Shown here piece after piece: positions 26,894 through 38,239 of a stretch of DNA of 64,000 nucleotides. Made by a program: the position numbers and the translations under genes. The DNA comes from Prostheceraeus crozeri (lineage: Eukaryota; Platyhelminthes; Polycladida; Euryleptidae): positions 62,001 to 126,000 of the forward strand of contig CAJQUW010011511.1 of the NCBI GenBank assembly GCA_907163375.1, in the 5' to 3' direction. Every line of letters starts with the position of its first letter. The first letter of the stretch is position 1. The notes below the pieces were generated by a model, which had not been told where the DNA came from, made no database searches, and was given only the letters and a program-made list of their open reading frames with translations.

Positions 26894-29619
26894 CCGTTGT
26901 CATCCCAACGTTCCCATTTGGGAACATGCATTTAAGGAGCTCATGTTATGTTATATCTAATTTTTTAATTAGGATTCCTTGACGAAATTATCGTCATAGA
27001 TTAATCATTCTTATTTTCAGTGAATTCGTGTAATAATTCACTTCCGTCACGTTTAGAATTGAATTTATATTTTACAATTTTTTCCACGAATATAAGCAAT
27101 TTTTTGAAAACTCAGTCATGTGCCAAATTCCATCTATTCAAGCTAAACATCATCCTGCGAAAGACCAACAGACCTAACATCACCACTTCATCATAAAAAT
27201 TCTATAATTTATCATGGAATTACAAAATTACATGTAAGTTTCTACCCATGTTCCCATTTGGGAACGTTGGGATAAAACCAAAGATACTTATATGTGATAA
27301 GTGAGAAAGCAATTTATGTGTAGTCTTTTCCGACACTTCCCACACATCGTTCTTGTGTTTGATTTGCAAAGTACGCATCGTCCCTGAGACGCAGAAACTA
27401 CAAAATGCCCGGTTTGGTCTTTTTGGATTTCAGTGACCACACGCGCCGTTGGGCCACCCAATCTGTTTCGAGGAACCTTTTGGCTTTTCAGTAGAGAGAC
27501 AGCGACTTGTCTTACGAACTCAATGTGGGCAATTGGACTGTCAGGGTGAAGATAATTGTACATTTTCCAGCTTGCCACGCATAAATTATTGATGGAATTT
27601 ATAAAAAGATTATACCACCATTTTTTGCCTCTGATAGTCGGGCGGTATGATCCCAAAAGTTTGTCGAAGACATCGACGCCTCCCATTTTCTTATTATATG
27701 AGTCAACGAGTTTTGGCTGCGTGACTGCTATTCGTTTTCTTTCTTTGAAAGAGTACCTCTGACAATGCCGAATTGGAAAGACGATATCAAAGTTTGTGGC
27801 AAGCATAACCGTTGCACTGTCTTTCCAAGAACATACCATTATTTTCCCATCCGACGAATAATCATACGATCCTCTCTCCTTTTTACTTGGTGCCTCCTTC
27901 GACAGTGGGCATTTATTGGTCCTGTTTGATCTGATCGTTCCAGTGGCTCGGATTCCAAGTTCCGTCAAACGATCTAGAGTAGAATAGGAGGTAAAAAAAT
28001 TATCAAAGTATAGCTCTTTCTCATTGGGATTTTCTACAAGATTAGCCAATTTCAAAACAACACTTTCACCCAACGGTGCAACCCTCTCTTCACTTTTCCC
28101 TGTGTATATTTCCAAGTGGTACGGATAGCCGTCAGAGGAACAGAGCGCCCAGAGCTTATAACCGAAGCGAATAGGCTTACCTCGTATGAATTGTTTGGTA
28201 GAGTGATGCCCGTAGTAGGGCACCATTGACCCGTCAATGGATAAGTTTTGTGAAAACACACCAAATTGTCGGAGATTTTTGTTCATCAGATCATAGATGG
28301 GCACAATTTTCGCGCATTTGGAAGGGCCGAGATCATTGTTATCTGATAAGTGGAGGTATTTTTTCAACAGCTGAAATCTATTACGCACCATAGATGAAGC
28401 GACGAATGGTAATGAAAAGTCTTCCGACGTACTCCAATAATCTCTCTCTTGAGGAAGTCTGACATATCCAGAATACAATAAAATGTCCAGAAACTGTTCC
28501 ATTTCGAGATTTGTTGTCGAGAAGCTTATGTCATTTTTGACTTCATGAGCGTATCTATTAGTTTCGTTGACCAAATGAAATATAAAATTGTCATCAGCAT
28601 AAAGCCTAAACAATGCGAAAGGCGATAAAGCTGCATTGTGAGCGTAAAGTATATCCAAAGGATCTGCAGCATCCATATCAGGAAAGTCACTAGAATGATC
28701 TGATTTTTTCCAAATTCGCTGACGCTTTGCAGGGCCGGGGAGGTATTACTAGTTCATCATCTTCACTGGCTTGGATTACTTCAAATATTCCTGTCTCATT
28801 TTCTGTCTCACTGGTTTGTTGGAGAACTTCTTCACAAATATCTTCTGTTTCAGATTCAACGTCTCCTCTCTCATCATTCGGCAATATTGCGATAGTCGGT
28901 AAAATATCGTCATCACTATCCTCAGAAATAAGCGCAACGGCTTGCTCCACTGTTAGCAACTTCATAACACAGTGATATACCAGTAAATGTGAATCTGATT
29001 CTTGGAATACAGAATACAAGCAATATCACTGTAAGCGTGAGACTGAGTAAACAGAAGTATCAAGTGAGGTCTGAGATTGGAAGAATGCACCCATCATGGA
29101 TCTATATCCATGTATTTCCATTGAACGAGATAATTCATGAAGGATAGAATTCTATGGTAACCTGACTTCAGAGCCTCAACGTCATGACATCAATAGCCTT
29201 GCATGAATATGAGGCATGCAGCCAAACTCTCCCATAAATAGCTGCTTTCTATGGTTCTTTGTTATTTACTTCAATTGATACAGGAACGACTTGAAAAGAG
29301 ATCCATTAGTCCCCGGTCATTCTGATACAAGGCTACCTGTGGATAAATGAAAAAGAGAAGCAGATTCATTTGTCAATAGCCATCAATAGTGCCGACATTC
29401 AACGCTTATTGATGAATTACGCAAAATGACGCTGGTGGATTTTTCTCATTCTTGATACTGAATCCTCCCAACGTTCCCATTTGGGAACATGTTTGAAATA
29501 CATGAAAACCGATATCTATGTCAATGAAATTTTGTACACACAATAGTAACTGATCAGGCATTATTCATCTAAAAGGAATTGTTTTTAGAATGATTTTTCT
29601 GCATGTGGGATGAAAACGG
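26894..29619 (-). mobile_element. piggyBac-type transposon, ~2.7 kb
   Basis: The right end reads CCGTTTTCATCCCA inward from TTAA (29620-29623); the left end reads CCGTTGTCATCCCA from 26894, next to a decayed TTAA. A sub-terminal quasi-palindrome (CCCAACGTTCCCATTTGGGA) occurs at ~26912 and ~29467, and inverted at ~27248-27272. The transposase gene lies between. Ends, target site and transposase together support the call. Confidence 0.85.
27288..28964 (-). pseudogene. piggyBac transposase, one frameshift
   Basis: A 462-residue frame from 28676 and an N-terminal frame from the ATG near 28964 (MKLLTVEQAVALI) are separated by a one-base shift near 28735; both are otherwise open. The N-terminal part is acidic. 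In the main frame, catalytic Asp candidates are D148 (SIDGSMVPYYGHH), D225 (LYFDNFFTS) and D335 (KKMGGVDVFD), with the conserved Trp/Tyr-rich block WWYNLF after the last. The C-terminal cysteine-rich domain (CVLCKSN...CGKC...C) that binds the ends is intact, ending at 27288. Apart from the shift this is a well preserved copy, so recent activity is plausible. Confidence 0.88.
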
Positions 29620-29623
29620 TTAA

Positions 29624-30074
29624 AGAAATACTTCTTCGACTATGAGACGGCGTCATCACATTAGTAGATCAACTTAAAAACAGTGGAAGACCTTTTATAC
29701 CAAAAGCGATCTTTATTTTACATTAACTTGGCTAATTTTAGTCCGCGAACCGGGGTAGAAATAAACAGCTAATACTCAGAGAAGGCCAACAAAAAGCTTG
29801 GAATAGTTATGGAAGGAGACCTTCTAGTTATTTATCATTCCGATGTGAGATACAAACCCAGGCAGGGCATAGCATCTCCCTGAGACAAGTAGGGCTAAGA
29901 TGCTTCCGCATGAAAATTGATCAAGACACTTGGCTTTTCAGAATCATTTACCATGAATTTCGATCAAGAGCTCAAATAATTCAGTGTTTTGACAAACGTG
30001 AAATTTTTGTTTCAAATCGCTGTCCTATGATATTCCGCAGAAGCAATGGCGACCGTGTTGGCCATAAAGTAGAG
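29624..30074. other. Host DNA between piggyBac and the right inverted arm
   Basis: No gene or repeat recognised, except that 30040-30074 continues the inverted homology seen at 26746-26775. Confidence 0.4.
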
Positions 30075-30910
30075 ATATACAGGTAGAGTGTCGACTCAAA
30101 AAAAGTATCTGTGCACAGTGAAATTTTTATATGAAAAGATTCAGTTTCTTGCCGAGATTACGTTCCCGTGGTCCAAAAAACTATTTAAGCACTTTTGAAA
30201 ATAGTCAAAATTTGCCAATTTATATACTACCGAGATGACTCTTTTTATAAGTAGTATGAAACAAGTTGGACATCAAAAGGAATTAATATTTGCTAATAAT
30301 CATCCGAGCTAGGCGGAAATCAAGCTGATTATCAATGGAATTTCATGATCCGTTTTATAATGAAAGTCTTCATGAAAAAGTCGCGATATTATTCGTGCTT
30401 TCTTGGCTGAAATTTCAAGTTTTTAATTCAATTTTCACCAGCATGATTTTATGATTCTCTAAATTCATGTTTCATTTATTGAATCTGAAAAGTGATGTTG
30501 ACCCATTCACATCTTTCAAAGTTGATTGAATTCATTGTCCTTGATTCTGTTATTTGCTCTACCAGTGGCAAATTGCCTACGGTATGATCTCGCTTAAGAA
30601 GATTCTCTTGAGATTCATCATAAAAGCAATAGCATGTCATCGAGTTGCTAATTTAACAATCATTTCCTCTCCAAGGCTGTCATGACACGGACGATCTGTA
30701 AAATATTATCATTGCCTTTTGCATTACTATCATGATCAGTCAATTTCTTTGTAATTTCTTCAAAACTGCAAAAATGTGCATATCCTACATTTGGAAGCAA
30801 TTCCGATTGTATCCCCACGAGTTCATTCAATAAAATCGAAAGTGTATACACATTGGGGATTTAATAAATGCGGAGTCACCACTCTACCTAATATCCTTAC
30901 TCGATAGTGG
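30075..30910 (-). repeat. Right arm of the large inverted duplication
   Basis: Inverted relative to 24645-25467. The minus-strand frame at 30660-30851 contains a 63-residue stretch with the conserved FCSFEEITKKL motif; it could be an exon of an unknown gene, but no clear splice sites were seen. No insertion is present at the place where the left arm has the mariner. Confidence 0.7.
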
Positions 30911-31419
30911 TGGCAAAAGCAGATGCCATAAGAATTTGCATAAGCCAGTAGCAATGCTCTGTAATTTCCGGACGGTCAAGGAATTGGAGCATCGAAATCA
31001 TAGAGGGGCATCATGCTACCCACAGTAGTTGAATGCTGAAAATCGCACCACAAATTCAAAATTATCCTCATTAGGTCAATGTTTTTGGAGGCTCTTGTTG
31101 ACTAATTTGTTGCATTTTGTCAGAAATTGGCCATCAGTCACATATATTAATGAATGAATGCTTCTGTCAAGGACAATCGTCTAAAATTACTGTTTATGAT
31201 AATGCAGAAAATGCTGCACAGTAGGCCTAATCACAATACTTGCACTACAAGTTGGCCAATTTCATACTATTTTTACACTAGTGTGACTGATTCGAGTGAT
31301 TTTGCCAAAATTTTATTGAATTTTGTCCTGTTTTGTTTATTTCTTACAAATTCTTCCTTTCCCATCGTTTTAGCCTGGACAGTGATGATGATACCTTGTT
31401 ACCTTGTACCGTGGAGTCG
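30911..31419. other. Host DNA, nothing recognised
   Basis: Short open frames only; no family or splice signal that I can support. Confidence 0.4.
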
Positions 31420-33110
31420 CCTACGACCTTTGGCGACCACCATGGTTCGTCTCCTCTACTCCGTCCTTTCTTGAGCGGTTTCCCCATGTTTCTACCATTC
31501 CTTTACGTCATCGATCCAACTTGTTCGCTGTCTGCGCATCTTCGCTTGCCATTCACATATTCCACCATAATGTCTTTCTCCATTCTGTTTGTTCGTGCTA
31601 TGTGGCCAAAGTAACTCAAGGTTGCCTTTGCGACTCTTGACTCAAATGGCCATTCGTTTGTCTTCTTTTCAATCCACGATATCCTGAGCACTCTCCTCCA
31701 GTTCAGATGCATCCAGTTTCTTGCGCTCATGTTTCATCCTGACCCACGTCTCGGCTCCGTATAGAGCGATGGGGAATACTAGCGTCTTTGCCAGCTTCAC
31801 TTTCGTCTCAAGTGTAATCCCTGTGTCTTTCCATACAGTGAGGCTTCCCATAGCCGGTTTGCCGAATTCAATTCTTCTTCGAATTTCTTTCTCCCTGACT
31901 CCGTCTTTGTGGATTAACGCATCAAGGAAGGGGAAACTGGCCTCTACCTCCATGTTATCTCCATTGACTTACATTCTTTCAGTGGTTGCAGTTGTTAGAA
32001 TCTTCCTCTTACTCACGTTCAGATGCAGCCCAGCGTTATCACTAATTGTTCCTGCTCTTTGAATGAGTTCCGTTAGCTCTCTCTCTTATTTTGCCATGAG
32101 AGAGGTGTCGTCAGCATATCTAAGGTTTCAAATCTTCTGTCCTCCAATTGTGATGCCTCTACTCCAATCCGGAAGTGCCTCCTTCTTCATGTTCTTTTAG
32201 GCACAGATATTGAATAATAAGGGAGATAGAATGCAGCCTTGTCTCACTCCTTTTGCCACGTCCACTAAGTGCGTGGTCCACGCAGTCAAACGCTTTTTGG
32301 TAATCAATGAAGCTTACGCATCAGTCCTGTTGATAATCTCGTTTCGATGATGTTTGGTTCATCGACATAAAGTGTCACTTCAAAGGTTGCTTCTATCGTG
32401 GGGTCTCTTTTACAGAGGCTTTTCCGCGTTGTCCTTCCATCTTTGTTTGACTTCTCTTTCTTAAGTTATCGTCCTCTTAGTTGCCGTTTTAACTGCCACG
32501 CATCTTGCCTGGAACGTTCCCGTGATGTTTATATTTTCCTTGAAGAGGTCTCTGGTCTTGCCTAGTTTGCTATTCGCCTCAATTCTTTGCCAGGTTTTTT
32601 GTATGCATTTTCCTTATCTTTCCTAGCCTGTCTTTGGAATGCTTCATTCAGTCTCCGTGTTTCTTCAACATCTCCCTTGCCTTTTGCTGTTCGCCGTGCT
32701 TCAGCTATCTGGATAGCATTCTCTGAAGACCACGGTATGATTTTTTTCGTGCTTGCTTAGCGTATATATTTGTATGCAGTCTCTTTTACTGCATCGTTTA
32801 TGTCACGCCAAGCGTGTCGTGTTTTGCCAAGTGTGCTCAGGAATTGGAATCTATTTTTCAGTTCCGAAACATAACTGTCATCTATTCCGTTCAAATCATA
32901 TTTCTTTTGTGGCTGTCTTCTCGGTGCACTTTTCAGTTTCATCTTCAGCTCTGCAACAAGTAGAGTGATCGGTGCGCAATCGGTTCCTAATCCAAAAGAC
33001 TGTGACTCCACGTGTTTCTTCCTTGCCAACTGTAGCATCGATGTCGCCACTATTTGCAGTATGTCTCTGCACGGGAGATCATTTCTCATCACTTGACAGA
33101 ATCAAAAAAT
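31420..33110 (-). mobile_element. Degenerate non-LTR retrotransposon (minus strand)
   Basis: Reading on the minus strand: an endonuclease end (GLGTDCAPITLLVAELKMKL, ~32980), reverse transcriptase blocks FIDYQKAFDCVDHA (~32300), GVRQGCILSPLLFNIC (~32230) and YADDTSLMAK (~32110), then a C-terminal region with FPIALYGAETW (~31770) and YFGHIARTNRM (~31600). Stops and frameshifts separate the blocks. The C-terminal motif order resembles clades such as CR1/L2-type LINEs. Confidence 0.85.
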
Positions 33111-33378
33111 AACAAGCTCTCCCTGCTTTTTTAGACAAATTTTATTCAGTTAAGATATTCAAGTGGTAAACCACCAGTCGTCCAGCAGGGACTAAGCAGC
33201 AACAAAGTACAGCTTCTAAGACGATGGGTTTATATACAGCTAATGATGATACCTCGTCAGCTCATGTTTCCGATTCAGTGTCGAACTATGTGATTTAACG
33301 CAGTTCGCTTCAGCGATCCTGGTAAGAACAGGGTCGCTGAGGCGATCAGTAAATTCAATAGTAAAATCTTCTAAACTA

Positions 33379-34537
33379 CAGTCCGTTTCATAAAAAGTGG
33401 ATCATCCTAAAATTTGACTAAATAAAACATAAGTATGATACAGAAAGCATTTTTCATGTTATTTCATGTCCCTAATATACAGTATTTAAATGTCCTTATA
33501 TAATCTGATAAGCTATGATACAGTAACGGTTCTTAAGAAGCTAATATTTTGTGGCCCTACCCTTATTGTCAATGACATCACCAATTCGTCTAGGCATTGA
33601 TTCGATGATATCGTTGATTTTTGACTGATCTAACTTTCTCCACTCTCTTTTTAACAGTGACGTAGGTTGTGATACGCCATCTGTAGGTAGCAGTGAACGA
33701 CGAACGTTACGTTTTAGAATACTCCATACATTTTCTATGGGATTCAGATTAGGAGAACGAGACTTAGAAATAGACGAGTCTAGTGCAGCCATCTCAGTTA
33801 ACGAGAGACTTGGATCAACTTTAACAAATCTCAAAATTAGGCGGTCTCTACGTTTGGATGTTTTGCGTGGACGGCCAGAGCCCTCTTTACGACGGAGTCG
33901 AAAATCATCATTATGCCATCGATACATATTTGTGTAAGGGACATTTAGTCGCTTGCTTGTAGCTCGCAAAGAAAACCCTAGTTCTACCAAGGCTGACACT
34001 TTGCCTTTTGTGAATGCGATCTCGTTATTGTTCATTTGTGCTTTGTATTGTTTTCAACCGGTAAGAGATAGATTTCTAGCTGAAAGCATCAGGAGTGCTG
34101 CCAACACCACCGCAACGAAGTCAGGAAGCTATGGAACATGAAGTCCAGTTAATCACATGTAGCAGTTACATCATTGTTGATGAATAATGGTGCTATACTG
34201 GCTCTGATTGACTGATTTTCTTTATTTTTGTTTTGCTTGATAGCTTTTGGCTTGTAGAACAACATGTTACATAACAAAGGAAACAAATGTAATTTTATAA
34301 GAGTGAGGTATGATTTTGTGTAACATTGCTAAATGAAGATCAAATTATCTACTACTTTTTTATCTGTAACAGGAAAACAACTCAATATTCATGCTTGAAA
34401 TTTCCAACAATGATATTAGTAAGCACAACTGACATATCTTCCAAATTTCAGAGAAATTCGTTCAAGATTGGCGGAGTTAGACAAAGTTGAAGTTAAGGCG
34501 ATGTTTAAGGGTGATTCATTTTTTATGAAACAATCTG
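33379..34537 (-). mobile_element. Tc1-type transposon, internally deleted
   Basis: TA (33377-33378) precedes CAGTCCGTTTCATAAAAAGT, and its imperfect complement ends at 34537 before TA; about 23 of 29 terminal bases match. The transposase gene inside lacks the catalytic core. The right end abuts the Penelope remnant that begins near 34540. Confidence 0.65.
33541..34035 (-). pseudogene. Tc1 transposase with the core deleted but frame kept
   Basis: 164 residues. Residues 1-75 form the paired-type helix-turn-helix (ALVELGFSLRATSKRLNVPY) with the GRPRK hook; then the frame jumps to the C-terminal SPNLNPIENVW block and a normal end. The WxDE-containing and second-Asp regions are missing. The deletion left one open frame, so a DNA-binding product without catalysis could in principle be made; chance is the simpler explanation. 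Confidence 0.7.
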
Positions 34538-35162
34538 TAAGAGCCAAATTGCTATGGTACTCTTATTGTTTCCTTTGCAACACTTCTACGATGCTCTGCA
34601 TAACAGTGTGCAAACGGGCGATTTGTGGAACCGATGTAATACTCGTCACATGCAGGGCACGTGACTTTGTATACCACGGAGCGCATACAACAATGATATA
34701 TGTTCGGCAGTGGAGGACAAATATTGCATTGACATCTATTGTTAGGCCTATAACTATTCAAATTGCTAATGGCATTTCTACCGATTTATTTACAATAAAT
34801 ATTGGAAAATCGTAATTTTTGGTTAATTTCACTAATTGACGGGTGGAAGCATCGGTAATAAAGTCCTGTTTTAGGAATACTTGATTATTCTTATTCATCA
34901 TGCTTCTATCTGGAACATTTTGTCGAAACTCTGTTGAAAATCCGTTATTCTTAAATTTATTTTCCATTTCTCTTTTGCAAAGTTTTAAGCTTTCTATATC
35001 AGAGCAACGATGTTCAATATGCTGCAACTATTTCTAACGAAATCAGATTTGACGTGACTAGGTACTCAACTATCAAAGTGATGGGTATTGCCGGAATGGC
35101 TTTCTTTGTTTTGAACCATTTATAGATTACTTCATTATTATAAATATAAATAGTTATATCTA

Positions 35163-35339
35163 CACTGTAAACTGTAGACCGCTAAAAACAGCTAAAATAA
35201 CCGTTAAGCTTCATAGAAAAACTTCTCAGAAAATATCCGTAAATATCTGTTAAAATGATGCCGTAACAGTTAAAATCCGTTCATATCAGGTAAAAAAACG
35301 TCTGTTTTTACGGATATTTACGGTTTACAGTTTACAGTG
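35163..35339 (+). mobile_element. 177-bp MITE with TA duplication
   Basis: Terminal repeats CACTGTAAACTGTA and TACAGTTTACAGTG are perfect complements over 14 bp, flanked by TA on both sides. The interior is AT-rich and rich in 'ccgtaaat/gttaaaat' motifs, with no ORF. Likely mobilised by a Tc1/mariner transposase. Confidence 0.8.
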
Positions 35340-35384
35340 TAAGAAATTCAAAATGTTGTTTTTAGGAAAATCAAGCGTATATCG

Positions 35385-35535
35385 AAAGAGAATGACAGCT
35401 ATTAAGTCAATACAAGACACCGACACCCTTGATTCCCCGACCGCACTCACCTGACCTAGGAATCGAACCGAAGTCCGCGGTGGAGACGAGCTGGCACCTA
35501 CTACTACTGCATGAACTACGACAGTCACTTGTTGT
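35385..35535 (-). repeat. tRNA-derived SINE core, minus orientation
   Basis: Box B GGTTCGATTCC lies on the minus strand (35459-35469), followed by the tail 'gggaatcaagggtgtcggtg' also found in the other copy. About 90% identical to the plus-strand copy at 35690-35830. Confidence 0.75.
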
Positions 35536-35689
35536 CAATCTACACTGTGACGTAGTCGTATGACATGCTGATATGCTGTCTCGCTACAATATGAGCGCTG
35601 TTAGCGTTCTGTCAATAATAGGACAATATGCTGTCGATATCACTTAGAGATGACTTCTGCCTTCACTCGCATTCCTTTTGAACCGTCAG

Positions 35690-35830
35690 CGTGGCCTAGT
35701 GAAGAAGGTGGGAGCTCGTCTCCACCGCGGACTTCGGTTCGATTCCTAGGTCAGGCGAGTGCGGTCGGGGAATCAAGGGTGTTGGTGTCTTGTATTGACT
35801 TAATAGTTGTCGTCATTCTCTTTCGATATT
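35690..35830 (+). repeat. tRNA-derived SINE core, plus orientation
   Basis: Box A-like TGGCCTAGTGA at 35692-35702 and box B GGTTCGATTCC at 35736-35746, then the same tail as the inverted copy. The flank 'gaactacgacagtc' occurs after both copies in direct orientation. Confidence 0.8.
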
Positions 35831-36110
35831 CAATGAACTACGACAGTCCTTTGTTGTAAATCAAGCGTAAATTCAATAGAATTCTTGCGTTGTTAAATGT
35901 ATCAAGAATTTTATCGAAGTTGTCAGCTTCTTTCGGGAAAGGAGCCAAAATGATGTCGTCTATATTATGCTTGTGCATATCCGGTTTGATACTGTGTTTA
36001 GTCAAGAGACTGTTTAAGGCCATGCTTTCAATTTTGTGCATGAAAATGATAGCAAATAGAGCAAAATGTCAGCTCTTTGCAGTTCTTTATAAGCACTGAG
36101 ATCCCCAAAG

Positions 36111-37314
36111 CCACTACCCCTTGGTGATATCGCCTCTGTAGGTCCGGGACCGCCTATTCGACAAAACAGGGTTTGCTTATATCGTAGCTAACCACCATAT
36201 CTGATGGCCGTTCACTATCCGTCACCTGTGACGCAGGAGGTACGAGTTACACCTCATGAGATGATGCCAATCATTAATTTTGGCGAAATTGGAAATATAT
36301 AATTCATTACGCGGAAAGTCATTTTTCTCTGAAAAACATTCATTAACAAGAAGACAAAGGTATTTTGTTCTTGACGTCGGTGACAGAAGCCAACCGCTGC
36401 TACATATATGCATAGTCCAGCAGCTAGCAGAGCGAGTTTCTGCAGGGTACGAGGCCGAAGATGAGACTTTCACAGAATGGTGTACATCCTTGGCCTGCCA
36501 CGATGTCAGACACGATTGAAGCTTTTCATTAAAATGAAATGTTCTATGTTTTCACTTACTATTTTAAAAAGACTAAGTCTAGATCCATAGATTTTGACTA
36601 GAAATATCTTCAGGTCATTTCCTCTCATGTTTGTTGGTGCACCCATGTCTATTAAGCAGAACACATCTAGATTTGGCAAGCCTACTAACGTCAGCAAATA
36701 CAAGCATTTTGAGCAATTTAATCCACATCAAGCCACATTCTTGCTCACCCCGATGATCGGAAGCATGATAATAACACATGCACATAATAGGAAATGACAT
36801 AAAGACATTCCATGTCAAAAATTATGACTCTGCGCTTAGTACTTTTGATGAATCAGAGAAAACATAGAACATTGTATTTTTGCCAAAAACTGCAATCTGC
36901 GTCCGATTGGATTTACCTGTGGATTTCTTTGATCCTGTCTGGCAAGAACAGGAACTCGGTAGACGTGTAGATCTGCAATAGCCCATTTGGGTCTCATCTC
37001 ATTTTCGGTCTCGTCTCTACAGAAACTCGCTCTTGCTGCCGGACTATATGTGGTGTATGCTCCTCCATCATACAATGCGTAAGCAAAAAAGAGAATATAG
37101 AAAAATGCATTGATCTGATCACATTTCAGACACACATGTCCAGACAGTTCCGATCACGTTACTTATTATCGCTTGAGTGTCAGAAAACATTGTCAGGTGA
37201 AGTTGAACAATGCGTAACTTAAATTGACATTTTTTACTGACTCTCACACGATAAAAAGTCGATAAGATCAATGTGTTTTTCTTTATCGTCATTCATTGGA
37301 TTGCTATTGTTGAG
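36111..37314. other. Host DNA with an inverted pair of exon-like segments
   Basis: At 37022-37078 (+) the stretch AAACTCGCTCTTGCTGCCGG follows a pyrimidine-rich CTACAG and ends before GTAAGC; it reads KLALAAGLYVVYAPPSYN. A related segment on the minus strand from ~36448 downward follows CCCTGCAG and reads KLALLAAGLCIYVAAV. They may be paralogous exons encoding a membrane or signal segment. Nothing else is recognised. Confidence 0.35.
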
Positions 37315-38239
37315 TAATATGGGATTTTTCCGGATAAAACACCAACTGTGGTCAAATCTTTTATTTGCAGACGTTTCGGTGGCAGACTGCACACCTTGTT
37401 CACTGCGATAAGCCGATGAAATGAAATAAAATGACAAGAGGAATGTTGACTAAAACTCATCTATCATAGATAAAATACTGTAGAAGAAAATAGACTTACA
37501 GATATGTTACTTACATATAAAAGAAGGTAATACTTAGACATTGCAAAATTGTTCGGAGTACTTCAAAATCAACGGTTTCCAAATGTCATGGATACCAATG
37601 CCATTATCGCGATTGTAGATACTTTCTTTGTCAGCATATATATACATAGATTCTTTCAATTTCCTTTTATACCAATTACTTTCCCTGGAGACGATTGAAG
37701 CCTCAAAGTTTGGACGGTGACTCTACATTGGAGAAAGTGGGCGAAAATTGAGCACTCGAATAAAGGAGCATCAGCGAAGTAAAAGAGATATCAGTAATTC
37801 ATCAGCCGTGTCAGAACATTCGCATACATTGAGTCACCGTCCAAACTTTGAGGCTTCAATCGTCTCCAGGGAAAGTAATTGGTATAAAAGGAAATTGAAA
37901 GAATCTATGTATATATATGCTAACAAAGAAAGTATCTACAATCGCGATAATGGCATTGGTATCCATGACATTTGGAAACCGTTGATTTTGAAGTACTCCG
38001 AACAATTTTGCAATGTCTAAGTATTACCTTCTTTTATATGTAAGTAACATATCTGTAAGTCTATTTTCTTCTACAGTATTTTATCTATGATAGATGAGTT
38101 TTAGTCAACATTCCTCTTGTCATTTTATTTCATTTCATCGGCTTATCGCAGTGAACAAGGTGTGCAGTCTGCCACCGAAACGTCTGCAAATAAAAGATTT
38201 GACCACAGTTGGTGTTTTATCCCGAAAAATCCCATATTA
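37315..38239 (+). mobile_element. Penelope-like fragment in a 409-bp inverted repeat
   Basis: 37315-37723 is the reverse complement of 37831-38239 with very few differences, separated by 107 bp. The plus-strand frame 37748-38020 encodes the end of a GIY-YIG-bearing Penelope protein (STRIKEHQRSKRD, then NWYKRKLKESMYIY). An inverted, truncated partner copy is a known habit of Penelope-like elements. A hammerhead-like 3' motif is at ~38149-38186. Confidence 0.8.

Larger units (their letters stand above)
34540..36110 (-). mobile_element. Penelope-like element remnant (minus strand), interrupted
   Basis: On the minus strand: RT block IDDIILAPFPKEADNF (~35950, a form of the YxDD motif), thumb region QHIEHRCSDIESLKLCKR (~35000), and a C-terminal GIY-YIG nuclease (CNICPPL..., VVYKVTCPACDEYYIGS, ~34680). 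Between the RT block and the thumb lie a MITE (35163-35339) and two inverted SINE cores. Frames are broken. Confidence 0.8.
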
